From positions 107,631-171,630 of the forward strand of contig NZ_FQUW01000005.1 in the NCBI RefSeq assembly GCF_900129285.1: a DNA stretch of 64,000 nucleotides, in the 5' to 3' direction. Below are positions 25,255 to 33,843 of this stretch, one piece after another. A model generated the notes under the pieces. The model was not told the DNA's origin. It saw only the letters and a list, made by a program, of their open reading frames with translations, and did no database searches. A program made the translations under genes and the position numbers. The stretch is from Desulfofundulus australicus DSM 11792. Lineage in GTDB: Bacteria; Bacillota; Desulfotomaculia; Desulfotomaculales; Desulfovirgulaceae. Numbering within the stretch: the first letter of the stretch is position 1; the number at the start of each line of letters is the position of its first letter.

Positions 25255-27342
25255 GTGGACGTTAAGAAAACCTGTAAATACATTGCCGCCTGCCTGCTCC
25301 TGGGAGCGGCGCTGGTAACCGGTGCGGCCGGCTGCGGGCAGGAAGCGGGAACCCGGAAAACCCCTTCGCAACAGGCGCAGGAAAAGGAACGGGATGCCGC
25401 CGCCCGTTCCCGGCAGCTTTTCAACCTGTATAAAATGGACGGGGAAAAGGCGCTGGCTGCCGTCGACGAAGTTTATCATAGCCTTGCCTCGGAAAAGGAA
25501 AAAGCAGGCTTTATACAGGAAGCCGGCAACGCCGCCCGCTGGTCGTTAAAAGGCACCGCCAGGGATGCAGTCGTTCAGTGGCTGTGGAAAACGGCCGAAA
25601 CGGACTCCCTGCCCTCCATCCGCCAGCAGTGCCTTTACACCCTCTATCAACTGGGGGTAAAGGAGGCCCTGAATAAATTCGTGGAAGATACGGACAAAAA
25701 CGGAATGGCTGCTTGGCCAGTTGGAAACGACGATGCGGGTTTTAGCCGGCTGGACTGGCAGTTCCTGAAAGAGGCAGTCGAAAAGTACCCGCAAAGCTAC
25801 CTGGCGCGGGGTATTAAGGCCTACGAAGAAGTACGGGGCGAACCTTACTTTGAGCTGGCGCGCCGGGAAAAATATCAAAAGGACTGGGGAGTGTATTCTT
25901 ACGGCGATGAACAATACGATCCAGAGCGGGAGATCCCCGGGTGGGAAAAATTTTTGCAGGAATTCTCCCGCCACCCGGCCGCTGACGACGCCGCCTACCG
26001 CCTGGCCCGCTGTTACGAAATAGAGGGGCGCTGGGCCGAGGCCCTGAACATGTTACAAAAAGCCCGCACCTTGCCCGACGGGGATATGCGTTACCACGCT
26101 TCCGGCCGTCTGGTCTATGTCCTGGATGTGCGAATGACTTATGAGCAGTTAAGGGAACTGCCTTTGCAGGACCTGGATCCGGCTTTACGCCTGATGACCT
26201 CCTATTCCCTGGGCGTCAAGCAAATCCGGCGGGACGACTACCGGCAGGCAGCCGGTGCACTGGAAGAAATGCTAAGAAAATATAAAGAGGAGGGGAAACC
26301 GGCCAGCCAGGAACTCTTACCATATACAACCGCCGCCTCCCCATACGATTTCTGGGGCGCCGTGGAGAAGCAACTGGCCAGGGTGAAAGAGCTGGCCGGT
26401 CGCAAAGAACAGTGGGAAAAAACCCGGGATCCCGCCCGCCTGTACGACCTGGCGGCGGCCATCTACCACGACCAGCTCCTCTACTACAACCACCTCTGGG
26501 CGGGGGAGCGACAGTGGTACAACTGGCTCGGTTATATCAACGCCACCGCCTCAGGCCGGGCGCCGGCGGAAATGGCGGCCTTTGCCCGGGAAATGATCAA
26601 CTACAACCACAGCCTGCCGTTTTTCCGGCAGGTTTACAGCCACCCCGCCTCCGGGCCGGAACTGAAGGCAAAGGCGCTTTACTCCCTGGGTTTATGTTAC
26701 ATCGGCCTGGACCAGTGGGGCCAGGATGCCTGGTTTGCCTTTACCCCCTCGGAAGTGAGACAAAAAATAATCTCCATCTACCGGCAGTTCCTTAATGAAT
26801 ATCCGGATAACTCCATGGCCGACGAGGCCCTGCTGGTCCTGGGCGCCTACACCGGGGACGCCGCTTATCTGGAAAGGATCATTCGCGAGTATCCCCGGGG
26901 CGACGTGGCTGACAAGGCGCAAAAACTCCTGGAGAAAATGAAATCACCTTTTTACGTAAACACACGCCCTTACGGGTCGGCCATGCCCTATAAGGTACTG
27001 GTTGACGGAGATGCCGGGAATCCATGGGGCGCTCAGGATGCCATCACCATCCCCGGAGAAGTTAAAAAGTGGGCGATGGAGAACAGCCGGCGGCCTTTCA
27101 CGGGCTCGCTGACTTCCGGGCAGTGGCGCTACATTTTCATTGCGGCCGGAGAAAAACCTACCGCCGGCTACAGGGTGGAGATTACCGGCATCCACGATGA
27201 TGGCCGGGGTAAAATAACGGTGCATTACCGGGTTGCCGGCCCGCCACCCGGTAGCGTGGTAGCCCAGGTAATCACCCACCCCTGCGTGCTGGCCCGCATT
27301 CCGGCAGGCGACGCGGCGCTGGAGTTTCGGGAGGAGAGTTGA
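25255..27342 (+). CDS. Large lipoprotein with TPR-like repeats
   Basis: 695 residues from a GTG preceded by GGGAG; an ATG at 25246 is the alternative. The N-terminus is a signal peptide with lipobox VTGAAGC. The body is a helical solenoid with TPR-like units, for example AADDAAYRLARCYEIEGRWAEAL near residue 245, cut here to its general shape, and a beta-rich C-terminal stretch of about 140 residues. It may organise a surface or envelope complex together with the preceding lipoprotein. I do not recognise a specific family. Confidence 0.7.
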   Translation: MDVKKTCKYIAACLLLGAALVTGAAGCGQEAGTRKTPSQQAQEKERDAAARSRQLFNLYKMDGEKALAAVDEVYHSLASEKEKAGFIQEAGNAARWSLKGTARDAVVQWLWKTAETDSLPSIRQQCLYTLYQLGVKEALNKFVEDTDKNGMAAWPVGNDDAGFSRLDWQFLKEAVEKYPQSYLARGIKAYEEVRGEPYFELARREKYQKDWGVYSYGDEQYDPEREIPGWEKFLQEFSRHPAADDAAYRLARCYEIEGRWAEALNMLQKARTLPDGDMRYHASGRLVYVLDVRMTYEQLRELPLQDLDPALRLMTSYSLGVKQIRRDDYRQAAGALEEMLRKYKEEGKPASQELLPYTTAASPYDFWGAVEKQLARVKELAGRKEQWEKTRDPARLYDLAAAIYHDQLLYYNHLWAGERQWYNWLGYINATASGRAPAEMAAFAREMINYNHSLPFFRQVYSHPASGPELKAKALYSLGLCYIGLDQWGQDAWFAFTPSEVRQKIISIYRQFLNEYPDNSMADEALLVLGAYTGDAAYLERIIREYPRGDVADKAQKLLEKMKSPFYVNTRPYGSAMPYKVLVDGDAGNPWGAQDAITIPGEVKKWAMENSRRPFTGSLTSGQWRYIFIAAGEKPTAGYRVEITGIHDDGRGKITVHYRVAGPPPGSVVAQVITHPCVLARIPAGDAALEFREES

Positions 27343-27407
27343 TGAGCACGCAACGCCCGACCGGCACAATATAAGGCACCTTTGGACCCCGACGGAGAAA
27401 ACCAGGA

Positions 27408-27442
27408 CCCCCCCTGTGATATAGCAGGGGGTGCGTTTTTTT
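27408..27442 (+). terminator. Rho-independent terminator after the lipoprotein
   Basis: CCCCCTG (27410-27416) pairs with CAGGGGG (27425-27431) around an eight-base loop, followed by seven T (27436-27442). It ends the lipoprotein transcript and marks the sigma factor gene as a new unit. Confidence 0.85.
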
Positions 27443-27468
27443 GTAACCTTTCCTGGTTGTCCACCGTC
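27442..27468 (+). promoter_or_regulatory. Possible ECF-type autoregulatory promoter
   Basis: TGTAAC (27442-27447) and CGTC (27465-27468) are 17 bases apart, resembling the AAC...CGTC pattern of SigW/SigM-type promoters. It lies directly after a terminator and about 90 bases before the ECF sigma gene start, where autoregulation would be expected. Confidence 0.45.
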
Positions 27469-27561
27469 TTTATAGGCGAAAAAGAATTCTTTTTCACTAA
27501 AACCCCGTGCCGGATGCCATCGGGCCGGCCGGCAAAACAATTCCTGAAGGAGAGGGGCCCC

Positions 27562-28041
27562 TTGTGGCAGGAATTGTACCGCTTAATTTTCCGCTACTAC
27601 AGCGGCCTGGGACTTTCCCGGGAAGATGTCGAGGATCTGACCCAGGAGACGCTGGTGGCGGCCTACCTCCACCTGGACGGGGTGCGGCCGGGAAAACTAA
27701 AAGCCTGGCTTTTAACCGTCGCCCGCCACAAGTACATTGACTGGCTGCGCCGCTCCCCCAAAGGGGTGGTGCTGGTCAATTTTCCTGCGGCAGAGCTTGC
27801 GGACGGAACACGGGGACCGGAGGAAGACGCGCTCGCCGGGGAGACCCGGGAGGCGGTGGCGGCTGCGCTGAACCGCTTGAGCCCCCCGGAACGTACCCTG
27901 CTGGCGCTGAAGTACAACCTGGGCCTGAGCACGCAGGAAATAGCCTCCGTCCTGAAAATAAAGCCCGGAACCGTCAAGGTAAGGCTTTTCCGGGCCAGGC
28001 AAAAGTTCAAAGAGGAATTCATCAAGCTCTGGGAGGGCTGA
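27562..28041 (+). CDS. ECF-type RNA polymerase sigma factor
   Basis: 159 residues. Region 2 contains LSREDVEDLTQETLVAAYLH and the -10 recognition helix ending in KYIDWLRR; region 4 contains LSPPERTLLALKYN and IASVLKIKPGTVKVRLFRAR, a helix-turn-helix. TTG at 27562 is chosen for its AAGGAG nine bases upstream; a longer frame to 27382 runs back through the terminator and is unlikely. Two bases separate it from its anti-sigma gene, as in typical ECF pairs. Confidence 0.88.
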   Translation: MWQELYRLIFRYYSGLGLSREDVEDLTQETLVAAYLHLDGVRPGKLKAWLLTVARHKYIDWLRRSPKGVVLVNFPAAELADGTRGPEEDALAGETREAVAAALNRLSPPERTLLALKYNLGLSTQEIASVLKIKPGTVKVRLFRARQKFKEEFIKLWEG

Positions 28042-28043
28042 TC

Positions 28044-29048
28044 ATGACCGAAAAAAATTTTAACATGAGCGAAAAAGAAAGTGAAACTTCAGGAGCACCG
28101 GCCGGGAATACGGAAGAACAATCTTTATGGGATGAGCGGCGCTTTTTGCGCCGGGTGCGGTGGCACAGTGCCCTGCGCACGATACTGATTGCCCTGGGAG
28201 TGATGGGAGTAAGTTTCGCGCTCCTGTTCATATGGACCAGGCACCTCCTGAACGTACAGGGAAACCGCATCGACAGTTATTACCCCGACCTGGTCCGGTA
28301 CAGCACACCCAATACCATCGCCATCCGCGGCTCCTGGCAGGATGTGGGCTGGCTGGGGCAGCAAAGGGAATACTACCTGGTCCGGATGGTGGGCAACCGC
28401 CCCGTTTACGTAGGCACCACCAGGGTGGAATACCAGGTTTGGGGCGGGGAAATGTTCTGGGAGCCCGACCACACCGTACTGCAGGTGGGCGGCCGGGAAT
28501 ACCTGCTGCCCGGCGCAGTCCCGCGGCTTAGGTTTTTCCATCCGGCGGTAACCCACGACCAGCTTCCCCGCCAGTTTGACCGCCTGAAAGACATACCCGC
28601 CGGTAAAACGGTAGAAATGGCCCTGTCCTTTAACCGCCTGCTGACCAGGAAGGAGATGTTCGCCCTGCTTCCCAGGGGGGTGGAGCCGCTCTGGGGCGCC
28701 ATTTCCGCCTACAGCAGTGAGGAAATTGAGAAGGCGGGCAGGAAAAACCCCTCTGCGGCATACAGCCTGGCCCACCGGCTGGTGGGCCTGCCCCTGGGTG
28801 GGTTCCCGGACGGGGAAGGCGCGGAGTTCAGGTTTACTGAAGAAAAATTTCCGGCCGAATTGCAGCGTCTAAGCAAGATTCCCAGCTATTCTTCCCAGCT
28901 GCTCGGGCGTACGGCCGATTATCTGCAGAAAAATGGTATCCGCTACTACGGCCTGGTGGTTTGCGGCAAACCGGCCGATCTTTTAAAATTACAAAATAAC
29001 CCCATGGTTTCTGCAGCCGTTCTGGGAGCGGTCGCAGACATGGAGTAA
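28044..29048 (+). CDS. Membrane anti-sigma factor (Sigma_reg_N/Sigma_reg_C type)
   Basis: 334 residues with a cytoplasmic N-terminus of about 40 residues (LWDERRFLRRVRWHSALRT), one membrane helix near 45-65, and an external domain to the end. The layout and the sequence after the helix (QGNRIDSYYPDLVRYSTPN) fit the sigma factor regulator N- and C-terminal families. It should hold the ECF factor at the membrane until an envelope signal releases it. It is translationally coupled to the sigma gene. The inducing signal is unknown. Confidence 0.8.
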   Translation: MTEKNFNMSEKESETSGAPAGNTEEQSLWDERRFLRRVRWHSALRTILIALGVMGVSFALLFIWTRHLLNVQGNRIDSYYPDLVRYSTPNTIAIRGSWQDVGWLGQQREYYLVRMVGNRPVYVGTTRVEYQVWGGEMFWEPDHTVLQVGGREYLLPGAVPRLRFFHPAVTHDQLPRQFDRLKDIPAGKTVEMALSFNRLLTRKEMFALLPRGVEPLWGAISAYSSEEIEKAGRKNPSAAYSLAHRLVGLPLGGFPDGEGAEFRFTEEKFPAELQRLSKIPSYSSQLLGRTADYLQKNGIRYYGLVVCGKPADLLKLQNNPMVSAAVLGAVADME

Positions 29049-29061
29049 CCCGAAAACACCG

Positions 29062-29094
29062 GGGGTAAGCCGGCTTCATTCCAAGGCTTACCCC
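29062..29094 (+). terminator. Strong hairpin after the anti-sigma gene
   Basis: GGGGTAAGCC (29062-29071) pairs perfectly with 29085-29094 around a 13-base loop, 13 bases after the stop. No T-run follows, so termination would be weak or Rho-assisted. Confidence 0.45.
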
Positions 29095-29227
29095 TCAAAA
29101 CTTTGTAACTTTATGTCGAAGGAACAATGAGGAATATTTTGTTTCTTTATGCATCAGGAGGAAGGATTTTCTTCTTTTATGGAGAAGAAAGTACGAAACT
29201 GGCTAATCCTACCCGGAGAATACAATT

Positions 29228-29533
29228 ATGTTTGGTGAAACATTAACCGAAGCCCTGCTGGCCCTGCCCGTTCAGGACCTGCCGGAAAGCATTGTCATGA
29301 CCATGGCCGTTTTCGCCCTCCTGGGCCTGCCGCTGGAGTGGAGAAAAATTGCGGCGGTGGCCCTTCTGCAGACGGTCACCAACCTGGTGCGCCTGCTGCC
29401 CATCGCCTTTGGCATGCATACGGTCATTCTGGCCATTTCCCTGGCCATATACACCAGGTTGTTTACGGGAGCCAGGTTTAGCAGGTCATTTCTTGCTGTC
29501 ATAATTTGTTTTTTTTGTCATATTTACTACTGA
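29228..29533 (+). CDS. Membrane protein upstream of agrB, 5' part (frameshift at T8)
   Basis: 101 residues with three hydrophobic segments (about 20-37, 43-62 and 63-80). It follows CCCGGAGAATACAATT and ends prematurely just after a run of eight T (29509-29516). In the next frame the same hydrophobic protein appears to continue for about 57 residues to 29705, where its stop overlaps the agrB start. With seven T the product would be about 158 residues, a membrane protein without a kinase domain. It resembles the sensor half of peptide receptors only in general shape; the family is not identified. Confidence 0.6.
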   Translation: MFGETLTEALLALPVQDLPESIVMTMAVFALLGLPLEWRKIAAVALLQTVTNLVRLLPIAFGMHTVILAISLAIYTRLFTGARFSRSFLAVIICFFCHIYY

Positions 29534-29705
29534 ATTGGTAAGTATTAGACCATTAATAACTATGTATAACTTTTCATATGAACAGGTAGTTAATAGCCCC
29601 CTGCTCAGGGGTCTTTTCAGCCTCCCTTATGAAGTTGCTTTATTACTGCTGGCCCTGGTGAAAAATTACTTCAACCGGCGGAAATATGAACAAGTGTCCA
29701 GGTGA
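29508..29705 (+). pseudogene. Out-of-frame 3' part of the membrane protein before agrB
   Basis: Read from the T-run in the +1 frame, this stretch encodes ELVSIRPLITMYNFSYEQVV, then a membrane-type segment (VALLLLALV), then a basic tail ending in EQVSR and TGA at 29703-29705. It has no start of its own. The stop overlaps the agrB ATG (TGATG), which is the coupling expected if this is the true end of the gene that starts at 29228. Confidence 0.6.
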
Positions 29706-30343
29706 TGACCTATATGGTTCGTTACAGCCTTTCCCGGGAACTGGCCGGTTACCTGCGCAAAACCCTGGAGCTTACGGAAGAGCAGGAAGAAATCGCGGCC
29801 TACAGCCTCCTGCTTATCTTTCAGACCCTTATCTCCCTGCTGGGCATATCAGTGGTGGCCTGGCTGGCGGGTTGCCTGCCGGCAGCCCTGACTGCTCTTT
29901 TCACCAGCGCATTCCTGCGCTCCTTTTCCGGCGGTGCCCACTGCTCCTCGCCCGCCCGGTGCACCGTGTTAAGTATGGTGACCGTCCCCTTGATTGGAGC
30001 GCTGGCAACCAATCTGGCCGAGGTCTTTCCACGTCCTCTGCTGGCCCCGGTAATCCTGGCCGGCGGGGTTGTGGCTCTTGCCAATGTCCTGCGGCTGGCC
30101 CCCGTGGACTCCCCGGCCAAGCCCATCACCTCGCCGCAGGAGCGCCGTCGTTTCCGCCGGCTCTCCCTGGCAGCAGTGGTGGTTGTTGTTATAATCCAGC
30201 TCCTTCTTTTGCCATTTCTCAACCAGGAAGCAATAGCTCCCATCCTGGCCGCTGAAGCGGGCATGCTGTGGCAGGTTTTTTCCTTAACCCGTACCGGCCA
30301 CAGCTTTATAGCCGGAATAGACAGGTTGTTGAAGTTCATCTGA
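29705..30343 (+). CDS. agrB: AgrB-type peptide-processing membrane protease
   Basis: 212 residues, the usual AgrB length, mostly membrane helices. The Cys-protease pair is present: FSGGAHCSSPARC puts His79 and Cys86 seven apart, as His77/Cys84 of the staphylococcal enzyme. AgrB cuts the C-terminal tail of AgrD and closes the thiolactone ring. It starts inside the upstream stop (TGATG), and the agrD gene follows 21 bases after its stop, so the three are cotranslated. Confidence 0.9.
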   Translation: MTYMVRYSLSRELAGYLRKTLELTEEQEEIAAYSLLLIFQTLISLLGISVVAWLAGCLPAALTALFTSAFLRSFSGGAHCSSPARCTVLSMVTVPLIGALATNLAEVFPRPLLAPVILAGGVVALANVLRLAPVDSPAKPITSPQERRRFRRLSLAAVVVVVIIQLLLLPFLNQEAIAPILAAEAGMLWQVFSLTRTGHSFIAGIDRLLKFI

Positions 30344-30364
30344 ACGGGGAGGTGATCCAGCAAA

Positions 30365-30496
30365 ATGAAGAGGTTATATATTAGTGCTTTATCTACATTT
30401 TTTAGTGTGTTACTTTTTGTTGCTACCATAAGCATTAAACCTGCTTGCGTATCATGGCTTTACCAACCAGAATTACCTCGTCTTCTAAAAAAATAA
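30365..30496 (+). CDS. agrD: AgrD-type cyclic lactone autoinducer pre-peptide
   Basis: A 43-residue ORF preceded by GGGGAGGTGATCC. It has an amphipathic/hydrophobic leader (1-24), a single Cys (C28), and an acidic/Pro tail YQPELPRLLKK, the hallmark of AgrD precursors (compare the YEP..P.L tail of Listeria AgrD). By analogy AgrB would cut after L32, giving a five-residue ring CVSWL closed between Cys28 and Leu32, with a few upstream residues possibly kept. It is strongly AT-rich compared with its surroundings. Confidence 0.88.
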   Translation: MKRLYISALSTFFSVLLFVATISIKPACVSWLYQPELPRLLKK

Positions 30497-30557
30497 CTTT
30501 ATCTTAATTTAGGAGAGGTTTCCTCTCCTAAAAAACTTTTCTCTAGAGGCAACCTTT

Positions 30558-32264
30558 ATGAGCACATGGAAAGAAAAAAGAACAGAAAATATAAAGGAAC
30601 ATATTGTATGTACACAAATACTGTGTATTTTACTCACATTACTTTCATTACCTGCATTATACGGTTTTACACCGTGGGAAATTTATAAAAATTATTTTTA
30701 TTATTGGTTAGCATTATTAATTACATTTTCATTAATTATTGTTATATATATAATCAGTAAATTTGATTATCAAAAATTTAAGATTATTAATAGCCATCAC
30801 TTTCATATTAATGAAGTAATAATAATATCTCTTCTGCTCCCCCTTACCCTCTCCCTGGCCGCAGCCTTTCCGAAAACCAAATTTCTGCTCCTTATCCCGG
30901 TAATCATCGCCGCCTCTACCTGGGGCAAGAGGGTTGGGATGGCCGTGGCAGCATTTTCCGGCTGCGTGGTGCTGATCAGCGACCTGCTCCCCTTCCTGAG
31001 TCATTTTTCACCCCGGGACTTCCGGATGGATCTGGTCTTTACCGGTGTAATCGTCCTGGCAGGCTGGTTTATCGGCGGGCTGACAGATATAGAAACCGAG
31101 ACCAGAAACCACCTGCTCCACCTGGCCAACACCGACGGCCTGACCGGGCTTTACAACCACCGGTACTTCCAGGAAGAACTGCGCCGTCACCTGGCAGAAG
31201 CAGCAGAAAAGAACAGGCCTTTAAGCCTGATCATGATGGACATAGACTACTTTAAATTTTATAATGATGTCTTCGGCCATCAGAAAGGTGACCGGGTACT
31301 GGCCACCATCGGCAACATACTGGCCCGCCTGGTGAAGGAACCTTCTTTTGCAGCCCGTTACGGTGGCGAAGAATTCGTGGTGGTCATGCCCGGGGCGGAC
31401 CGGGAGGCAGCCCGTGAGCTGGACGAGCAGATCAAGCGTGAAATCGCCGGCTACCCCTTTGAAGGTGCCGAAAACATGCCGGGGGGAGGGTTGACCATCT
31501 CCTCGGGCATCGCCTCTTTCCCCGAAAACGGTACAACCGCAGAGGAACTGGTCCGGATGGCGGATAAAGCCCTTTACCGGGCCAAGTACGGACGGGGAAA
31601 TCATATTTATTTCTCCGTGGTGGATGAACTGCGCGCCTTTTGCCGCAATGAGAAGGAGCTTTTCAGCTCCCTGAAAACCCTCCTCACCGTCATCAACGCC
31701 CGGGACCGATACACTTACTGGCATTCGGAACGGGTGGCCGGTTATGCCGTTGCCCTGGCGGAAAGGATGGGACTTCCCCGGGATCTGGTCACGCTGCTCC
31801 AGTGCGGCGCTTACCTGCACGATATAGGGAAAATTGAAATTCCACCGGAAATACTTAACAAACCCGGCAAGCTGGACAAACAGGAATGGGAAATTGTTAA
31901 AAATCACCCCGTATGGGGCGGAAATATTGTGCACCCCCTGACCCTGTTCTCGGCTGTCGTCCCGCTTATCCGCCACCATCACGAAAATTACGACGGTACC
32001 GGCTACCCCGACGGCCTGGCCGGGGAAGAGATACCTCTCCTGGCACGGATCCTGCGCATTGCCGACAGCTTTGATGCCATGACCACGGACCGCCCCTACA
32101 AACCGGCCAGAACTCCCCGGGAGGCATGCCTGGTTTTAAAACAGGAGGCCGGGAAAATGTTCGACCCTCATCTGGTTGATATTTTTATATGTTTAATCTC
32201 TGAGCAGGAAGAAATTAAGAAAGAGCCTTCCCGGCCTCGCACCGCCGGCAGAAGTGCCGGCTAG
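30558..32264 (+). CDS. Membrane GGDEF / HD-GYP c-di-GMP protein linked to agrBD
   Basis: 568 residues: six predicted membrane helices (about 15-175), GGDEF domain (190-350) and HD-GYP domain (about 375-550). The cyclase motif GGEEF (269-273) and DIDYFKFYND are intact, and no RxxD inhibitory site stands five residues before GGEEF. HDIGKIEIP and HHENYDGTGYPDG keep the phosphodiesterase set. It could make and degrade c-di-GMP. No AgrC/AgrA genes adjoin agrBD, so this membrane domain is the nearest candidate receptor; that is inference. Codons up to about residue 93 are very AT-rich, then abruptly GC-rich. The stop shares CTAG with the convergent nnrDE stop. Confidence 0.88.
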   Translation: MSTWKEKRTENIKEHIVCTQILCILLTLLSLPALYGFTPWEIYKNYFYYWLALLITFSLIIVIYIISKFDYQKFKIINSHHFHINEVIIISLLLPLTLSLAAAFPKTKFLLLIPVIIAASTWGKRVGMAVAAFSGCVVLISDLLPFLSHFSPRDFRMDLVFTGVIVLAGWFIGGLTDIETETRNHLLHLANTDGLTGLYNHRYFQEELRRHLAEAAEKNRPLSLIMMDIDYFKFYNDVFGHQKGDRVLATIGNILARLVKEPSFAARYGGEEFVVVMPGADREAARELDEQIKREIAGYPFEGAENMPGGGLTISSGIASFPENGTTAEELVRMADKALYRAKYGRGNHIYFSVVDELRAFCRNEKELFSSLKTLLTVINARDRYTYWHSERVAGYAVALAERMGLPRDLVTLLQCGAYLHDIGKIEIPPEILNKPGKLDKQEWEIVKNHPVWGGNIVHPLTLFSAVVPLIRHHHENYDGTGYPDGLAGEEIPLLARILRIADSFDAMTTDRPYKPARTPREACLVLKQEAGKMFDPHLVDIFICLISEQEEIKKEPSRPRTAGRSAG

Positions 32265-33820
32265 GCACAGGTACACTCCACCCTGGCCATGGCTTCAGGC
32301 AGCAGTTCCAGAATATCACCTGCCAGGAAGCCACGCATGCCCTTTTCCCGGGCAGCCATGTCGCCGGCCAGGCCGTGCAGGTATGCCCCTGCAGCCGCGG
32401 CCCGCGGCGCATCCATCCCCTGCGCCAGGAGCCCGGCAATCACCCCTGTGAGTACATCACCGCTGCCTCCAGTGGCCAGGCCCGGATTACCGGTGGGATT
32501 GATATAGGTTGTGCCGCCGGGGCAGGCAATCAGTGTGGCAGCTCCCTTCAGCAGGGTTACCACTCCCCAATTTCCCGCTGCTTCTTCCGCCACTTTCAGG
32601 CGCCGCGAACTGATCTCACCGGGAGGACATCCCAACAGGCGGGCCATTTCTCCCTCGTGAGGTGTAATTATTGCAGGCGCAGAAATACGGCTCAAGATCT
32701 GAACATCACCGGCCAGAGCGTTCAGGCCGTCGGCGTCAATAACGCAGGGCACCCTTACCGCCGGTAACAGCTCCCGGATCAGGGCCACTGTTTCCAGGTG
32801 CCGGGAGAGACCGGGTCCAATGGCCAGCACGTCGGCTTTTTCCACCAGATCCAGGATTTCGTTCCGGGCGCTGCGGGCCAGCGTCCCTTCCCCGGTACCC
32901 GGCAGCCCGACGGTCATTATTTCCGTTAGCTTTACCGCCACCACATCCTGCAGTTCCGCAGGTACGGCCAGGGTCACCAGCCCCGCCCCGGCCCGGGCGG
33001 CACCCAGGGCTGCCAGGCAGGCAGCGCCGGTCATGCCCCGGGAACCGGCCACCACCAGCACCCGGCCGCAGGACCCTTTATGGGCCCAGGCAGGCCGCGG
33101 AGGCAGCCAGTCCCGCACCATTTTTTCGGTAACCAGGTAGCGGCCGGGAGCACCGTTTTCCAGCAAAAATGAGGGTATGGAAATATCGGCCACATGCAGT
33201 TCCCCAACGTGACTGCGCCCGGGTTCCTGCACCAGCCCCAGCTTGGGCAGGGCAAAGGTCACGGTATGGGTGGCCCGCACACAGGGACCGTGGACCTGCC
33301 CGGTATCGGCTTCCACGCCGGAAGGTATGTCCACGGCCACCACCGGCTTGCCGCTGGCATTGATGGCATCGATCACCCCCGCGGCCGGTTCCCGGGCCGC
33401 CCCCTTAAACCCGGTACCAAAGATGGCATCCACCACCGCGTGGGCACCTACCAGAAACAGGCGCACCGCATTTAAATCTTCCCCCCTAACCACGGGATAC
33501 ACCGGCTGGCCCATCTTCTGCCAGATAGCTAAATTTACTGCTGCATCACCGGTGATTTCCTCCGGCCGGGCCAGGAGCAAAACCTTTACCTCCGCCCCGG
33601 CATTAAACAGGTGACGGGCCACCACCAGCCCGTCCCCGCCGTTATTACCCTTGCCGGCAAAAACGGCCACCCTCTTGCCCGCCACATCCCCCAGCAACTG
33701 CCGGACGACCTGTACTACCGCCAGCCCGGCATTTTCCATCAGCACCAGTCCGGGTATGCCGTATTCTTCCATCGCCGCGCGGTCCAGATCGCGCATCTGC
33801 CCCCCGGTAACCACCCGCAT
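32261..33820 (-). CDS. nnr: Bifunctional NAD(P)H-hydrate epimerase / dehydratase
   Basis: 519 residues with two domains. The N-terminal YjeF-N epimerase (1-215) has GKGNNGGDGLVVARHL; the C-terminal ADP/ATP-dependent dehydratase (about 230-515) has GPGLSRHLETV and GSGDVLTGVIAGLL. It repairs hydrated NAD(P)H. ATG at 33820 follows AAAGGGG; a GTG at 33829 would sit in that ribosome site. acpS lies directly upstream, a common pairing in Firmicutes. Confidence 0.93.
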   Translation of the reverse strand: MRVVTGGQMRDLDRAAMEEYGIPGLVLMENAGLAVVQVVRQLLGDVAGKRVAVFAGKGNNGGDGLVVARHLFNAGAEVKVLLLARPEEITGDAAVNLAIWQKMGQPVYPVVRGEDLNAVRLFLVGAHAVVDAIFGTGFKGAAREPAAGVIDAINASGKPVVAVDIPSGVEADTGQVHGPCVRATHTVTFALPKLGLVQEPGRSHVGELHVADISIPSFLLENGAPGRYLVTEKMVRDWLPPRPAWAHKGSCGRVLVVAGSRGMTGAACLAALGAARAGAGLVTLAVPAELQDVVAVKLTEIMTVGLPGTGEGTLARSARNEILDLVEKADVLAIGPGLSRHLETVALIRELLPAVRVPCVIDADGLNALAGDVQILSRISAPAIITPHEGEMARLLGCPPGEISSRRLKVAEEAAGNWGVVTLLKGAATLIACPGGTTYINPTGNPGLATGGSGDVLTGVIAGLLAQGMDAPRAAAAGAYLHGLAGDMAAREKGMRGFLAGDILELLPEAMARVECTCA

Positions 33821-33843
33821 GGGAAACACCCCTTTCCAGTCAG

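Noticed and set aside
32261..32264. Overlapping stop codons (CTAG) of the GGDEF/HD-GYP gene and nnr
   Set aside because: A curiosity of tight convergent packing; no function is needed to explain it.
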